DNA of 64,000 bases from Gammaproteobacteria bacterium (GCA_029253585.1 JAQWZF010000023.1:62001-126000); one strand, 5' to 3'; shown: positions 36,592 to 46,341, counted from the first letter of the stretch. Numbers and translations: made by a program. The notes: a model not told the origin generated them from the letters alone.

Positions 36592-38391
36592 CTAGCCAAT
36601 TTCGATCAGCAGCTCGCCCGGAGTAATTCGATCGCCTTTACTGACATTGACACTGAGAACTTTGCCGTCGATATTGGCGTGAATTTCAGTTTCCATCTTC
36701 ATGGCTTCGGTGACTAGAACGGCCTGACCGGAACTGACTGAATCCCCCTGGGCCACGAGCACCTCAACCACATTACCTGGCATAGCCGCAGTGACATGAC
36801 CAGGTTCGGTAGCCTTCTTTCTCTTGTCGCCCTTCTGGGCCACATATTCATTGAGCGGCTCAAAGATTACCTCTTCGGGCATGCCGTCCATAGAAAGATA
36901 AATCTTGCGACGGCCAGCTCCTGACTCTCCGACACCGGTAATAGCTACCTCATAGGATTCACCGTGAACATCGAGTTTGAACTCTGTCGCCATCGATGCC
37001 TTAGGGCGCTCTCCGCTAGTTGGAGGCAATAGCGCTTCCGGCTCTAGGGTGCCATCGGCACGCTGCTGCAAGTACTCTCGTCCGAGATCGGGAAACATCG
37101 CAAACGTCAGAACATCTTCATCATTCTTCGCAAGCTTGGCAATTTCGGCTCGCAAATTTTCTAGCTCAGGCTTAAGTGAGTCCGCTGGACGCTCATCACT
37201 GTAGGCTTCCTTACCGATGGCCTTATTGCGTAGCTGTTCATTTACGGCAGCCGGTGGACGTCCATAGCCACCAAGAAGATAACGCTTAACTTCATTCGTA
37301 ATCGTCTTGTAACGCTCACCAGAAAGCACATTATAAACTGCCTGCGTGCCCACGATCTGTGAGGTTGGAGTCACCAATGGCGGAAAGCCCAGATCCTCAC
37401 GGACTCTGGGAATTTCATCGAACACTTCGCGAATGCGATCAAGCGCATTCTGCTCTTTCAACTGATTCGCCAGATTCGACATCATACCACCCGGTACTTG
37501 ATTGATCTGTACCGAGATATCTTCTCGCGTAAATTCACTTTCGAACTGCTGATACTTTTTCCTCACCTCACGAAAGTAGTCATCGATGGCGGTAAGTTTT
37601 GTAAGATCCAAGCCCGTGTCATAGGCGCTATCTTTAAGAGCTGCGACTTGAGCCTCGGTTGAAGGATGCGAGGTGCCGCCGGCAAAAGCAGAGATAGAGG
37701 TATCGATTCGATCCGCACCTGCCTCCACCGCCTTGAGCTGACACAGGGGAGCAAGACCAGAAGTAGAATGGCTATGAATCGCGAGATCTAGAGGCACAGC
37801 ATCTTTAATAGCCTTAACCAATTCATAAGTTCCGTAAGGGGTCAGGAGTCCCGCCATATCTTTTATAACGATAGAGTCGGCGCCCATATTCTGTAGCTGC
37901 CTGGCTTGCTCCACATAGAGCTCGGCGGTATGCACCGGGCTAGTAGTAAAACAGATAGTTCCCTGCGCGTGCTTTCCCGCGTCTTTAACAGCCTTCATCG
38001 CCGTTTCGACATTACGCAAATCATTCAAGGCATCGAACACGCGAAACACATCGATACCATTGTCCGCAGACTTCTGCACAAAGGCTGTTACTACATCATC
38101 GGCGTAGTGTCTATAGCCCAGCAGATTTTGACCTCTGAGCAGCATCTGTAAACGCGTATTCGGAAGTGCCTCCCTAAGCTTCTGCAGCCGCTCCCAAGGG
38201 TCTTCCTTGAGAAATCGAATACAGGCATCGAAGGTTGCACCACCCCAAACTTCAAGCGACCAGTAACCGATCTCATCGAGTTGCTGACAGATAGGCAGCA
38301 TATCTTCGGTACGCATGCGTGTGGCGATTAATGATTGATGCGCATCACGCAAAATAACATCGGTCACCTGAATGGATCTAGCCTTACTCAT
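36592..38391 (-). CDS. pycB: Pyruvate carboxylase subunit B (carboxyltransferase plus biotinyl domain)
   Basis: This cytoplasmic subunit transfers carboxyl from biotin to pyruvate, giving oxaloacetate. The 599-residue protein has an N-terminal HMGL-like carboxyltransferase barrel (VILRDAHQSLIATRMRTEDML, with metal-site HSHSTSGLA), the PYC/OADA conserved region in the middle, and a C-terminal biotinyl domain with the lysine in EAMKMET. OadA of oxaloacetate decarboxylase is very similar. The adjacent biotin carboxylase and the absence of oadB/oadG favour two-subunit pyruvate carboxylase as in Pseudomonas. CAGGAG precedes the ATG. It supplies oxaloacetate that the nearby PrpC can use. Confidence 0.9.
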   Translation of the reverse strand: MSKARSIQVTDVILRDAHQSLIATRMRTEDMLPICQQLDEIGYWSLEVWGGATFDACIRFLKEDPWERLQKLREALPNTRLQMLLRGQNLLGYRHYADDVVTAFVQKSADNGIDVFRVFDALNDLRNVETAMKAVKDAGKHAQGTICFTTSPVHTAELYVEQARQLQNMGADSIVIKDMAGLLTPYGTYELVKAIKDAVPLDLAIHSHSTSGLAPLCQLKAVEAGADRIDTSISAFAGGTSHPSTEAQVAALKDSAYDTGLDLTKLTAIDDYFREVRKKYQQFESEFTREDISVQINQVPGGMMSNLANQLKEQNALDRIREVFDEIPRVREDLGFPPLVTPTSQIVGTQAVYNVLSGERYKTITNEVKRYLLGGYGRPPAAVNEQLRNKAIGKEAYSDERPADSLKPELENLRAEIAKLAKNDEDVLTFAMFPDLGREYLQQRADGTLEPEALLPPTSGERPKASMATEFKLDVHGESYEVAITGVGESGAGRRKIYLSMDGMPEEVIFEPLNEYVAQKGDKRKKATEPGHVTAAMPGNVVEVLVAQGDSVSSGQAVLVTEAMKMETEIHANIDGKVLSVNVSKGDRITPGELLIEIG

Positions 38392-38420
38392 GCTTTATTC
38401 TCCTGCCAATACTGTGCTGA

Positions 38421-39848
38421 TTACCAGCCTGAATAGGCTGCAACAGCAGCGGCCAGGGCCAGAGCAACTTCGCTAGGATGGCGCTTATCAGAATAGTTTA
38501 ATAGTTCCGGATGCTCAGGCACGAAACTCGTATCGAATTCCCGCTGCCGAAATGATTCATGGGCGAGTATCTGCTTGTAGTAAGCCGCCGTCGTACGAAT
38601 ACCGTGCAGGCGCATATCATCTATTGCCCGCTGCCCCCTAGCGATGACTTCCTCCCAGGAAAGGGCCCAGACAACGAGCTTGAGACACATGGAATCATAA
38701 TAAGGAGGAATCTCATAGCCAGTATAGATAGCGGTATCGACCCGAACTCCGGGACCACCGGGAGCATAGTAGTGTGTTATGCGCCCAAAAGAAGGAAGGA
38801 AGTCGTTCTTCGGATCCTCCGCATTAATACGGAATTGCATGGCGTAGCCACGAAAGCTGATGTCTCCCTGTTTATAGCTGAGCTCTTTGCCCTCGGCGAC
38901 CCGAATCTGCTCGCGCACAATATCGACACCTGTAATCTGCTCGGTGATCGTATGCTCTACCTGAATTCGGGTATTCATCTCCATGAAATAGATGTCTTCG
39001 CCACTCAGCAAAAACTCCACAGTCCCTGCGCTTTCATAGCCGACATAACGAGCGGCGGCAACCGCCATCTCGCCAAGATAGCTACGCTGCTCCTCTGATA
39101 TCTGCGGGCTGGGAGCGATCTCAATCAGTTTCTGATTGCGGCGCTGAATCGAACAATCGCGCTCATACAGATGAACGACATTACCCTGCGAATCACCTAG
39201 AACCTGAACTTCAATATGCTTAGGATTGATTATGCATTTTTCGAGAAAGACCTCGGCCGACCCGAAGGCCTTGGTTGCCTCGGAGATCACACGCGGGTAT
39301 TGGCTCTTCAAGTCTTCTGCATCGTCACAGCGGCGAATACCGCGGCCACCACCCCCGGATGTTGCCTTAATCATCACCGGGTAGCCTACCCGCTCCGCTT
39401 GACAAAGAGCCTCCTCTATATTGGCAAGGTTGCCATCGGAACCCGGCGTCACCGGAACGCCCGCTTGCGTCATGGCGGTGCGCGCCTCGGTCTTATCGCC
39501 CATGCGATGAATAACCTCCGAGGATGGCCCAACATAGGCAATATTCTTTTCTTCGCACAGTCGCGCAAGTTCGGGATTTTCGGAAAGAAAACCATAGCCG
39601 GGATGCAACGCATCGCAGCCAGTCTCAACCGCCAGATTCACAATTCGCGCTGGGTTTAGATAGCCTGCCAGGGGATCGTCCCCAAGAGAATAAGACTCAT
39701 CGGCGCGTTTAACGAATAGCCCATAGCGGTCTGGCTCTGTATAGATGGCAACCGAGCGAATACCCATCTCGGCACAGGCACGGACTATGCGCACGGCGAT
39801 TTCGCCGCGGTTGGCTATTAGCAATTTCTTGATCTGCCGATTACTCAT
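38421..39848 (-). CDS. pycA: Pyruvate carboxylase subunit A (biotin carboxylase)
   Basis: This subunit performs ATP-dependent carboxylation of biotin on the partner subunit. The 475-residue protein has the ATP-grasp layout: LLIANRGEIAVRIVRACAEMG at the N-terminus, the glycine loop KATSGGGGRGIRRC, FLEKCIINPKHIEVQVLGD, and EMNTRIQVEHTITEQITG. It lies 29 bp upstream of pycB on the same strand, so the pair forms an operon. The pairing with a carboxyltransferase-biotinyl subunit separates it from AccC. Confidence 0.9.
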   Translation of the reverse strand: MSNRQIKKLLIANRGEIAVRIVRACAEMGIRSVAIYTEPDRYGLFVKRADESYSLGDDPLAGYLNPARIVNLAVETGCDALHPGYGFLSENPELARLCEEKNIAYVGPSSEVIHRMGDKTEARTAMTQAGVPVTPGSDGNLANIEEALCQAERVGYPVMIKATSGGGGRGIRRCDDAEDLKSQYPRVISEATKAFGSAEVFLEKCIINPKHIEVQVLGDSQGNVVHLYERDCSIQRRNQKLIEIAPSPQISEEQRSYLGEMAVAAARYVGYESAGTVEFLLSGEDIYFMEMNTRIQVEHTITEQITGVDIVREQIRVAEGKELSYKQGDISFRGYAMQFRINAEDPKNDFLPSFGRITHYYAPGGPGVRVDTAIYTGYEIPPYYDSMCLKLVVWALSWEEVIARGQRAIDDMRLHGIRTTAAYYKQILAHESFRQREFDTSFVPEHPELLNYSDKRHPSEVALALAAAVAAYSGW

Positions 39849-40027
39849 GTCTTTCGGGTCCGTAATTTCAGCGCCCAGTCTTTAGTGCCCGCACTTTGTC
39901 GGGTAGCGCTTTTCTATCTCGGGGGAAAAGATTCTACCTAAAATCAGCCAGTTAGGCGACAAGGGAGGTCATTTAATACGATTTAGCGTTGGCGATGCTT
40001 AGCCAGACACTCTAGGCGGCTGAGACG

Positions 40028-41008
40028 CTACCGACTCGCCGCCTCATCCATTTCTCCGCGCCTGGCACCAGCCAGAATTGCCGGCAGTGAATAATTACCC
40101 TCATGACAGGCATATTCATACATCTGCTCATTCAGGCTGGTCATGGGCATTTCTGCAGTCCATGGCTGGCTGTAGAGCTCGGGATCATCGATAGTGAAGG
40201 AGTAATTGATTCTGTCGTCTGCGATACGGGTGAAGCGCTCGGTTAAGGTCACATTCTCCGAGATTAGATATTCCTTTATCTGCCAGGGGTTGAAGTCCTT
40301 GGTGACAACGATCAGGGTATCGCCCTCGTAGTAGCCGATTGAGTCTCCCAACCATTGCTTGAAGGGCAGGTTACGGAAATCTTGATCGATACGCACCACG
40401 CGAACGTTGTGCACCATCTCTGCCAATAACATGACGTGAGTAGGAGACTGCACAATCTGCATATTATTGTTGTAGAAGCTGCTTACGAAGGGCATGGTCG
40501 ATGCATAACTGACCAGGCAACGATCAGCAAGCCCTCTTCCCTCGGGGCCATCGCTTCTATCCCTGCCCATTAGCAGGCTCTCACGCTGCACCTGTCGAAT
40601 CTCCTGGCCGCCGTCCTTCCAGGGAATCTGGCCATCGGCGGGATCGATGATGAGGGATGTCCTGTACATGCCATCCATGAATGCCAAGGCATTGCCGGGT
40701 GCGAACCAAAAGTCGTTGTAGGCACCCACGGCTCCACCAGTGGGGCCCTCGGCACCAGTCTCCGCGAGAAATTCGTTGTATTCCTCTGTGGAGATCATCG
40801 TAGCCAGCATCGTCTCTTCGTCTATCTCCAATTGGTCCCCATAGACTTCCGGTCTTTGCAGAGAAGTCCTGGTCTCATAGGTCCAGATGCCCTGCACATC
40901 CGGCACTCCGAATGAGGTTTTTGGCGGCACGTAGTTCTCTGCCCCATTGGCATAGCTCGCCGATAGAACTATGACAAGCAAGGCGAGTAGATTGGTCTTA
41001 TTTTTCAT
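40028..41008 (-). CDS. Exported CHEGNY-family protein (paralogue 2)
   Basis: The 326-residue protein starts MKNKTNLLALLVIVLSASYANGAE, a clean signal peptide; the open frame extends 22 codons upstream to a TTG, judged non-coding. Landmarks match the other copies: FGVPDVQGIWTYETRTSLQRPEVYG, SLIIDPADGQIPWKDGG, DRCLVSYASTMP, WLGDSIGYYEGDTLIVVTKDF, and the C-terminal YEYACHEGNYSLPAILAGARRGE. The function is unknown. It follows the exported hydrolase gene (41078) by 69 bp on the same strand, so the two may be cotranscribed. Confidence 0.75.
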   Translation of the reverse strand: MKNKTNLLALLVIVLSASYANGAENYVPPKTSFGVPDVQGIWTYETRTSLQRPEVYGDQLEIDEETMLATMISTEEYNEFLAETGAEGPTGGAVGAYNDFWFAPGNALAFMDGMYRTSLIIDPADGQIPWKDGGQEIRQVQRESLLMGRDRSDGPEGRGLADRCLVSYASTMPFVSSFYNNNMQIVQSPTHVMLLAEMVHNVRVVRIDQDFRNLPFKQWLGDSIGYYEGDTLIVVTKDFNPWQIKEYLISENVTLTERFTRIADDRINYSFTIDDPELYSQPWTAEMPMTSLNEQMYEYACHEGNYSLPAILAGARRGEMDEAASR

Positions 41009-41077
41009 GTAAGCCTCGATGTTTCCATACTTGATCGCGCAGCAATCTGGACTGAGAGCTACACAGTTGCTCAAACT

Positions 41078-42202
41078 TTATTGATAACCTTCGGGTGTGT
41101 AAATAATGGAGCTTGGAAATTCCATTTTTCTTACCTCGGAATGCCCGACAAAGACCCCATCCTCCGCTTCTCGCCGACTGCCATAACTGCGCATGAAATC
41201 ACTCTCCCCGGCGCGATCGGGCACCTCGCCATTTAATGCAGCGCGAACAATCTTTGCAACCTCGACCGGCTTCTCACGCTGCGGGTAATGCCCCGCGGTA
41301 GGCAGTATCCAGAAAGAGCTTTCAACATCTCGATCGTTTAGATATGTCAGCCAGACATAGTTAGGTATTCGTATTGGATTAATGTCATCTAACAATCCCC
41401 ACATGTAGGCAACCGGTATTGGACTTCGACTTAAATTTTCCAGCCAACGAAATTCATTCTCCGCGCGCTCTAGCAGGTATCTGCCAACGTGCAGTAGTGC
41501 GCTGTCGCCATCGTTAAATTTAAAAATATCCGAATAGGCTAGTGACTCCGGGTTCCCCTCAGTCATTCGCGGCGCCGCCTTGCGAGACGCTATTAATGCA
41601 GGCCCTCTTTGGGCGTCTAGTAAAGCAAACTGAAACGGCACCAAATTCGCCAGAGGGAGAAACATCCCACTATTGGAAAGGAAATGGTAGTTGATGTTGT
41701 ATTCCGGGTTCGGCTCGTCCAAATAATTACCAAGAAACGCCAGGCCAATGCTGACACCTCGGTCATGTGTGAAAAGCGCAAAATCATAGAACTCAACAAC
41801 CTCGCGCACGAAATAGTCTAGCAACATGGCGTTATCTTCGAGCATATAGCTGAAACCATCGAGTGGCTTGTCGGAGAATCCCGAGCCCGGGAAATCCAGC
41901 GCGGCAATATAGTAGTCGTCTTGCAGCAGCGGGATTAACTTGTAGAAGTCGAAACTGGAATTTGGAAAGCCATGAACGATTAGCAGCTGTGGATTACTAC
42001 TTTCGCCGAAGGTTTGATAGAACACATTGAGCTTTGCTCCATTATTGTTCTCGGTAGTCGAAGTCCATTCGAAATAATCGCCACCCTCGTACCAGTTCTG
42101 CGCTAGATCGGAGTAGAAGGTAAAGTCATCAGCCTGGGCTAGCAGTGAGCTTGTTGCTACCGAGAGAAGGGCAGCGAGGATAATAGCGAGTTTACTTGGC
42201 AT
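41078..42202 (-). CDS. Exported alpha/beta hydrolase with Asp nucleophile (dehalogenase/epoxide-hydrolase-like)
   Basis: The 374-residue protein has a signal peptide (SSLLAQA-D). The alpha/beta hydrolase core shows the oxyanion motif HGFPNSS at 77-83, a DFPGSGFSDKP segment, and the nucleophile elbow THDRGVSIG with D147 as probable nucleophile. An HDRG elbow is typical of epoxide hydrolases and haloacetate dehalogenases. The catalytic His is likely in the TAGHYPQREKP segment. AAGGGA precedes the ATG. The periplasmic location and substrate are inferred and unknown respectively. Confidence 0.82.
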   Translation of the reverse strand: MPSKLAIILAALLSVATSSLLAQADDFTFYSDLAQNWYEGGDYFEWTSTTENNNGAKLNVFYQTFGESSNPQLLIVHGFPNSSFDFYKLIPLLQDDYYIAALDFPGSGFSDKPLDGFSYMLEDNAMLLDYFVREVVEFYDFALFTHDRGVSIGLAFLGNYLDEPNPEYNINYHFLSNSGMFLPLANLVPFQFALLDAQRGPALIASRKAAPRMTEGNPESLAYSDIFKFNDGDSALLHVGRYLLERAENEFRWLENLSRSPIPVAYMWGLLDDINPIRIPNYVWLTYLNDRDVESSFWILPTAGHYPQREKPVEVAKIVRAALNGEVPDRAGESDFMRSYGSRREAEDGVFVGHSEVRKMEFPSSIIYTPEGYQ

Positions 42203-42285
42203 TGGCGTCCCTTCTAAGAAATATTCTATTCATAGGAATTGCTGCATTAGCAATCAAAGGCGATCTATAACGATAACAATTAATT

Positions 42286-43059
42286 CTAGATAAGACCAAA
42301 TATTAACCCAATCGCTATCAGTGCCAACATGGTGCTGACCAGTAGCTGAACCGAACGCAAGGTAATCTTCTTAAGTAAGCGCCTACCAAGAAACGCCCCA
42401 ACAAATGCTGAAAGGCTTGCGGCGGCTACTACGGCCCAATCGATTTCCTGACGCTCGCTGGATAGATCGATACCGTAGACTAGCAATCGAGTCATATCCA
42501 CGAGGACGGCGATAAGTACGCCGGTCGCTATGAATGCCTCCTTGCTGAGATTTGCCTTTATCAGAAACGTACTTCGGAACGCCCCCTGATGACCCGAGAG
42601 GCCACCAAAGAAGCCACTTAGGACCCCACCTAGCGGCAAATATTTCGAATCGAAGGATATTCGGCCCATCACTGGCAGCAGTTCCAACACAACAAAGAGT
42701 AGTATTAGGAAACCGAGAACGAGATTAAGGCCAGAAGTGCTCATAGTGTGGCCTAACAGGGAATACTCTATTGCGGCATTCTCTACAGACAGATCGACGA
42801 GCAAGGCCGCCCCTATCCAGGCGAACAGCACCGCCGGGATACCGAAGCGCAACAATACCCGGGCGTCTGCTCTGCGGCCGAGCAGAAGCAACTTGAAAAG
42901 ATTGTTTGCAAGATGTACCACCGCCGTCATCGCTATGGCTACTTCCAGAGGAAAGAATACAGCGACAACAGGCATTAACAGAGTTCCCAGACCGAAGCCA
43001 GAGAACAAGGTTAAGCCGGAAGCGATGAAAGCAGCCAGGCAAATTATTGCCAGTTCCAT
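42286..43059 (-). CDS. TauE/SafE-family (TSUP) membrane permease
   Basis: This probable inner-membrane exporter of sulfite, sulfoacetate or a related organic anion has 257 residues and about eight hydrophobic spans. It shows the two internal repeats of the family (FSGFGLGTLLMPVVAVFFP in the first half and LSGFFGGLSGHQGAFRSTFL in the second). It lies 83 bp upstream of the hydrolase gene on the same strand. The substrate is not evident. Confidence 0.82.
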   Translation of the reverse strand: MELAIICLAAFIASGLTLFSGFGLGTLLMPVVAVFFPLEVAIAMTAVVHLANNLFKLLLLGRRADARVLLRFGIPAVLFAWIGAALLVDLSVENAAIEYSLLGHTMSTSGLNLVLGFLILLFVVLELLPVMGRISFDSKYLPLGGVLSGFFGGLSGHQGAFRSTFLIKANLSKEAFIATGVLIAVLVDMTRLLVYGIDLSSERQEIDWAVVAAASLSAFVGAFLGRRLLKKITLRSVQLLVSTMLALIAIGLIFGLI

Positions 43060-43295
43060 AAAGCCCTACACCAGTATTGTTAGCACTGCATTATAGCCAC
43101 TATCAACGACCACACTACAGTGAAACCCGGGGCAAGGGCCTAAGCCAGCCCCGCTCAATCACCTCAACTGTTGAAAATCAGCAAGTAAATTACCCACCTC
43201 TACCACTAGACAATCGCGCCGGACAACTATAGCTTTATCCAATCATTACACAGAAGAATAATCGCAAAAAAGATGAGCCCTGATTGGAGAGCAGA

Positions 43296-44507
43296 ATGAC
43301 CCAGCGCCGAGAATTTCTTAAGTTTCTAGCAGCCAGCCCCCTACTTACAAACTATTCCGCTTTTGCACAAGAGGTAGAAGAAACGCTGGGCCAACGGCTC
43401 ACTGACCCCTCCGAGGTAATCAATGTCTTTGAGATGGAGGCAATAGCGCGAGAAAGAATTCCCCCTGCCCACTTAGGCTATCTTTCTACGGGTGTCGACA
43501 GCGATCTTACCCTGAGAGCGAACCGAGCTGGCTTTTCGCGTTTTCAAATACGACCAAGAAGGCTGGTAGATGTCAGCCAAACAGACACATCGGTTAATGT
43601 ACTAGGCAGCGAAGCCAGCTCTCCTATCTTCCTATGCCCGGTCGGGAGTCAGGGCGCCTATCACGCGGACGCGGAATTAGGCACAGCCAGGGCGGCTGCA
43701 GCCAAAGGCCATCACATGGTCTTATCTACACAATCATCAACTTCAGTGGAGCAGGTTTCCGAGGCAAGGGGCGCGCCTATCTGGCATCAACTCTATTCTA
43801 CCAATCGCTGGGAATACACGGTCTCAATGCTGCAACGCGCCGAGGCGGCTGGTTGCACCTCGGTCTGTCTTACCATCGACTTACCGGGTGGGCGCAACAC
43901 GGAAACCCAATCCGTGCTAATGAGAGAAGATACGCGCAACTGTGCCTCCTGCCATACCGGGCAGAGCAAGCCCATGTTCGATGGCTTAAACATGCGTGGT
44001 GTCGGGCTAACGGATGCGGCTATGACCTGGAGTGTCATCCCACGCATGAAAGAAGTAACCAATATGAACATAGTTATAAAAGGTGTTGAGGTAGGCGCGG
44101 ATGCGGCGCTAGCGGCTCAGTACGGTGCTGATGCTATTTGGGTTTCCAACCACGGGGGTCGCGCCACAGAAACCGGCCTTGGCACAATCGAATGCCTACC
44201 GGAAATCGTGAGTGCTGTGAACGGGCGAATACCTATTATCGTCGATGGCGGTTTTCGTCGTGGCACCGATATCTATAAGGCGCTGGCGATGGGCGCTTCG
44301 GCTGTGGGTATCGGACGACCCTATTGCTTTGGCCTAGGCGCATTCGGCCAGGCTGGCGTTGAACGAGTATTGGATCTGCTCAACAGAGAGCTGCTTATCA
44401 CTATGCGCGGCAGCGGTACCCCGACTATCGCCTCTATCGGCCCTGACTATGTTCAGGATGCCGGCTATAGAGTACCCCGCGGCAGTCTCGGTCGAGAACT
44501 ACTGTAG
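43296..44507 (+). CDS. Exported FMN-dependent alpha-hydroxy-acid oxidase with a CXXCH motif
   Basis: The enzyme oxidises an L-2-hydroxy acid (lactate, glycolate or similar). The 403-residue protein starts with a Tat-like leader (TQRREFLKFLAASPLLTNYSAFA-Q). The TIM-barrel core shows the FMN motifs and the catalytic SNHGGRATETG His-Arg, then IPIIVDGGFRRGTDIYKALAMGA. Between LMREDTRN and KPMFDG sits C216-AS-C219-H220, a perfect c-heme attachment motif in the loop that is variable in this family. GGAG lies 6 nt before the ATG at 43296; the upstream TTG is not used here. It is divergent from the TSUP gene. Confidence 0.87.
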   Translation: MTQRREFLKFLAASPLLTNYSAFAQEVEETLGQRLTDPSEVINVFEMEAIARERIPPAHLGYLSTGVDSDLTLRANRAGFSRFQIRPRRLVDVSQTDTSVNVLGSEASSPIFLCPVGSQGAYHADAELGTARAAAAKGHHMVLSTQSSTSVEQVSEARGAPIWHQLYSTNRWEYTVSMLQRAEAAGCTSVCLTIDLPGGRNTETQSVLMREDTRNCASCHTGQSKPMFDGLNMRGVGLTDAAMTWSVIPRMKEVTNMNIVIKGVEVGADAALAAQYGADAIWVSNHGGRATETGLGTIECLPEIVSAVNGRIPIIVDGGFRRGTDIYKALAMGASAVGIGRPYCFGLGAFGQAGVERVLDLLNRELLITMRGSGTPTIASIGPDYVQDAGYRVPRGSLGRELL

Positions 44508-44943
44508 ACCAGCGAGTTCCCTAGCTTCCTCCTCTGTCCAGAGGTTTTTAGCACGCAAGGAACAGGCCTGATAAAGGGTCTGTCCCTAGTCCGCCTTGTC
44601 TTATTCGCGGGCACACCGATAGATAGAACCCGCAGACTGAATCTAGAGCAAATATCGAAAGTATGTATCTAGGTCTATCCAGCCCCCTCCCCTAAGAAGC
44701 TATTAACCAAGAAACAATTTGAACGCGAACCCTTTGCGCCCCTGACCCCTATCGCCCCATTTGGAGGCAGCGCACCATTATGACGCACCAATGTAGCGCG
44801 ATTCCGGGCAAAAAAGTGCCGCTTTGACGCACTAACGCCAAGAATAAGAGGCCTCCAATCATTGGCACAGCTCTTGCAAAACATCCTGTAGCGGGTGGAA
44901 CTGATCACCTCTTACCACTACCAACAAAGGGATAATACAAGAC
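44508..44943. other. 436-bp regulatory region upstream of the porin gene
   Basis: No gene is seen. The region contains the sigma-54 promoter at 44862-44879. Upstream of it are repeated GACGCAC-type words (TATGACGCACCAATG at about 44779 and TTTGACGCACTAACG at about 44823) and GCGC-flanked segments that could be activator (NtrC-like) sites. No terminator was seen directly after the oxidase gene. Confidence 0.5.
44862..44879 (+). promoter_or_regulatory. Sigma-54 (RpoN) promoter
   Basis: TTGGCACAGCTCTTGCAA matches the -24/-12 consensus YTGGCACG-N4-TTGCW with the correct GG-to-GC spacing. It lies 65 bp before the TorF porin start, a suitable distance. It implies activation by an enhancer-binding protein, for example NtrC under nitrogen limitation. 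Confidence 0.8.
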
Positions 44944-45684
44944 ATGAACTCACGAATTCTTTCACTCGCCGCGGCGGGACTATTGCTTTCAGCTGGCACA
45001 GTACAAGCGGACGAATGGACAGCTAACTTCGCCGCTTCCAACAATTACATCTGGCGCGGTCTGACTCAGTCCATAAACGAAGGTGCTATCTCTGGTGGTA
45101 TCGACTACGCCAGTGATAGTGGTTTTTATCTTGGTACTTGGGCGTCCAATGTTTCGTATGACGCAGACGACGCCTATTCATATGAGCATGATATATATTT
45201 TGGTTTCAGTGGGGAAGCCAGTGGTTTCAGTTATGACATAGGATACCTCTACTATAACTACGATGAGAATGCAGGGTATGATTTTGGAGAAATTTATGGA
45301 TCGATTGCTGTTGGAAATTTCAGTCTTGGCCTCTCACTTCTTGCTAATGCTGAGCCAGACGAAGGCCCAGGCGAAGATTTTGGGTTCGCTCAAGCTTCCT
45401 ATACATCGCTTGATTATGTAATTCCGTTAGCCAGTGGAGCAGAAATCGGTTTGCATGCCGGCTTCCACGAGGGCGACTTCATGTATTCATTTAATGGCGC
45501 GACTGACGATTATTGGGATTTCAATGTCAGTATTGCGAAGGACGGCTTCTCCGCAATGATTACGACGACGACCTTAGGTGATGATGATAATGGAGACGGT
45601 GTTGAAGACTATGCCAGTATGCCTGCGAGAGACAATGATGAAATAAAGTTTGTTGTTGGTTACTCTATGGACTTCGAGCTTTAA
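44944..45684 (+). CDS. TorF-family putative porin
   Basis: The 246-residue outer-membrane protein has a signal peptide (GTVQA-D) and a beta-barrel with alternating aromatic and small residues. It carries the family start NFAASNNYIWRGLTQS, SGGIDYASDSGFYLGTWASNV and an aromatic C-terminal strand (GYSMDFEL). This matches the 'gcw_chp' TorF group. An Asp-rich loop (DDDNGDGVED) may bind calcium. Related porins are often linked to ammonium or nitrogen genes. The sigma-54 promoter upstream supports nitrogen or similar control here. Confidence 0.85.
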   Translation: MNSRILSLAAAGLLLSAGTVQADEWTANFAASNNYIWRGLTQSINEGAISGGIDYASDSGFYLGTWASNVSYDADDAYSYEHDIYFGFSGEASGFSYDIGYLYYNYDENAGYDFGEIYGSIAVGNFSLGLSLLANAEPDEGPGEDFGFAQASYTSLDYVIPLASGAEIGLHAGFHEGDFMYSFNGATDDYWDFNVSIAKDGFSAMITTTTLGDDDNGDGVEDYASMPARDNDEIKFVVGYSMDFEL

Positions 45685-45737
45685 AAAATTTAGTTGCAGG
45701 TCTCACCGATTCTAGGGAGACTTATCTAAGCAGACTA

Positions 45738-45774
45738 AAAAGGGTGGCGGAACATTTTGTTCTTCCACCCTTTT
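45738..45774 (+). terminator. Rho-independent terminator after the porin gene
   Basis: GGGTGG and CCACCC arms, with an inner GGAAC/GTTCT pairing around ATTTT, are preceded by A-rich and followed by T-rich sequence. It may also stop the convergent receiver gene. Confidence 0.85.
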
Positions 45775-45885
45775 CTACATTCTCTATCTGGTAATTTATT
45801 CTTGGCATTTGCCTCTAAGGAAATGTTCGCCTAATTAACAAGATTTTTTCTTAGCTGCTTAATAAGAAGAAAAAATCCTGAAACG

Positions 45886-46341
45886 TCAACTGGCTTCGAG
45901 CAAGATAAATTCTGGTTCAATCATCTTCTCAGTGAGAAGTGTACTACCTATCTGCAACTCACTTTCCACGATGCTCAGAATGTCTTCATTGTGCCAAGGT
46001 TTAGATACAAATCTATTAATATGGTCGTTCTCAAGAGCTGCAGCGGCATCTTTCTCACCGATGTAGCCGCTAATGAGTAAGGTACACACATTGGGTTGTC
46101 TATCTTTCGCTATAGCGGCGAACTCAGTGCCAGTCATAACCGGCATCTTCTGATCAGTAATAATTAGGTCAAACTGTCGTTTATCGCACAACTCAAGCGC
46201 CTTCTTGGGGTCTGGACATATACTGACATCGTATTTTTTAAGTCGCAGCATTCTCGCCAAAGAACTCGCAACGAGCGAGTCATCTTCAACCAGAAGCACA
46301 GATACCAGGAGTACAGAATTTCTAATAGCCTTAGTAGTCAT
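45886..46341 (-). CDS. Stand-alone response-regulator receiver protein
   Basis: The 151-residue protein has one CheY-like domain. Acidic pocket VEDD lies near residue 19, the phospho-acceptor Asp is in DLIITDQKMPVMTG, the switch Ser is in LLISGY, and the conserved Lys is in FVSKPW. KPW endings are common in receivers tied to HD-GYP or diguanylate signalling. There is no output domain and no histidine kinase next to it, so it may act as a phosphate shuttle or bind a partner protein. The C-terminal tail of about 25 residues is unassigned. Confidence 0.85.
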   Translation of the reverse strand: MTTKAIRNSVLLVSVLLVEDDSLVASSLARMLRLKKYDVSICPDPKKALELCDKRQFDLIITDQKMPVMTGTEFAAIAKDRQPNVCTLLISGYIGEKDAAAALENDHINRFVSKPWHNEDILSIVESELQIGSTLLTEKMIEPEFILLEAS

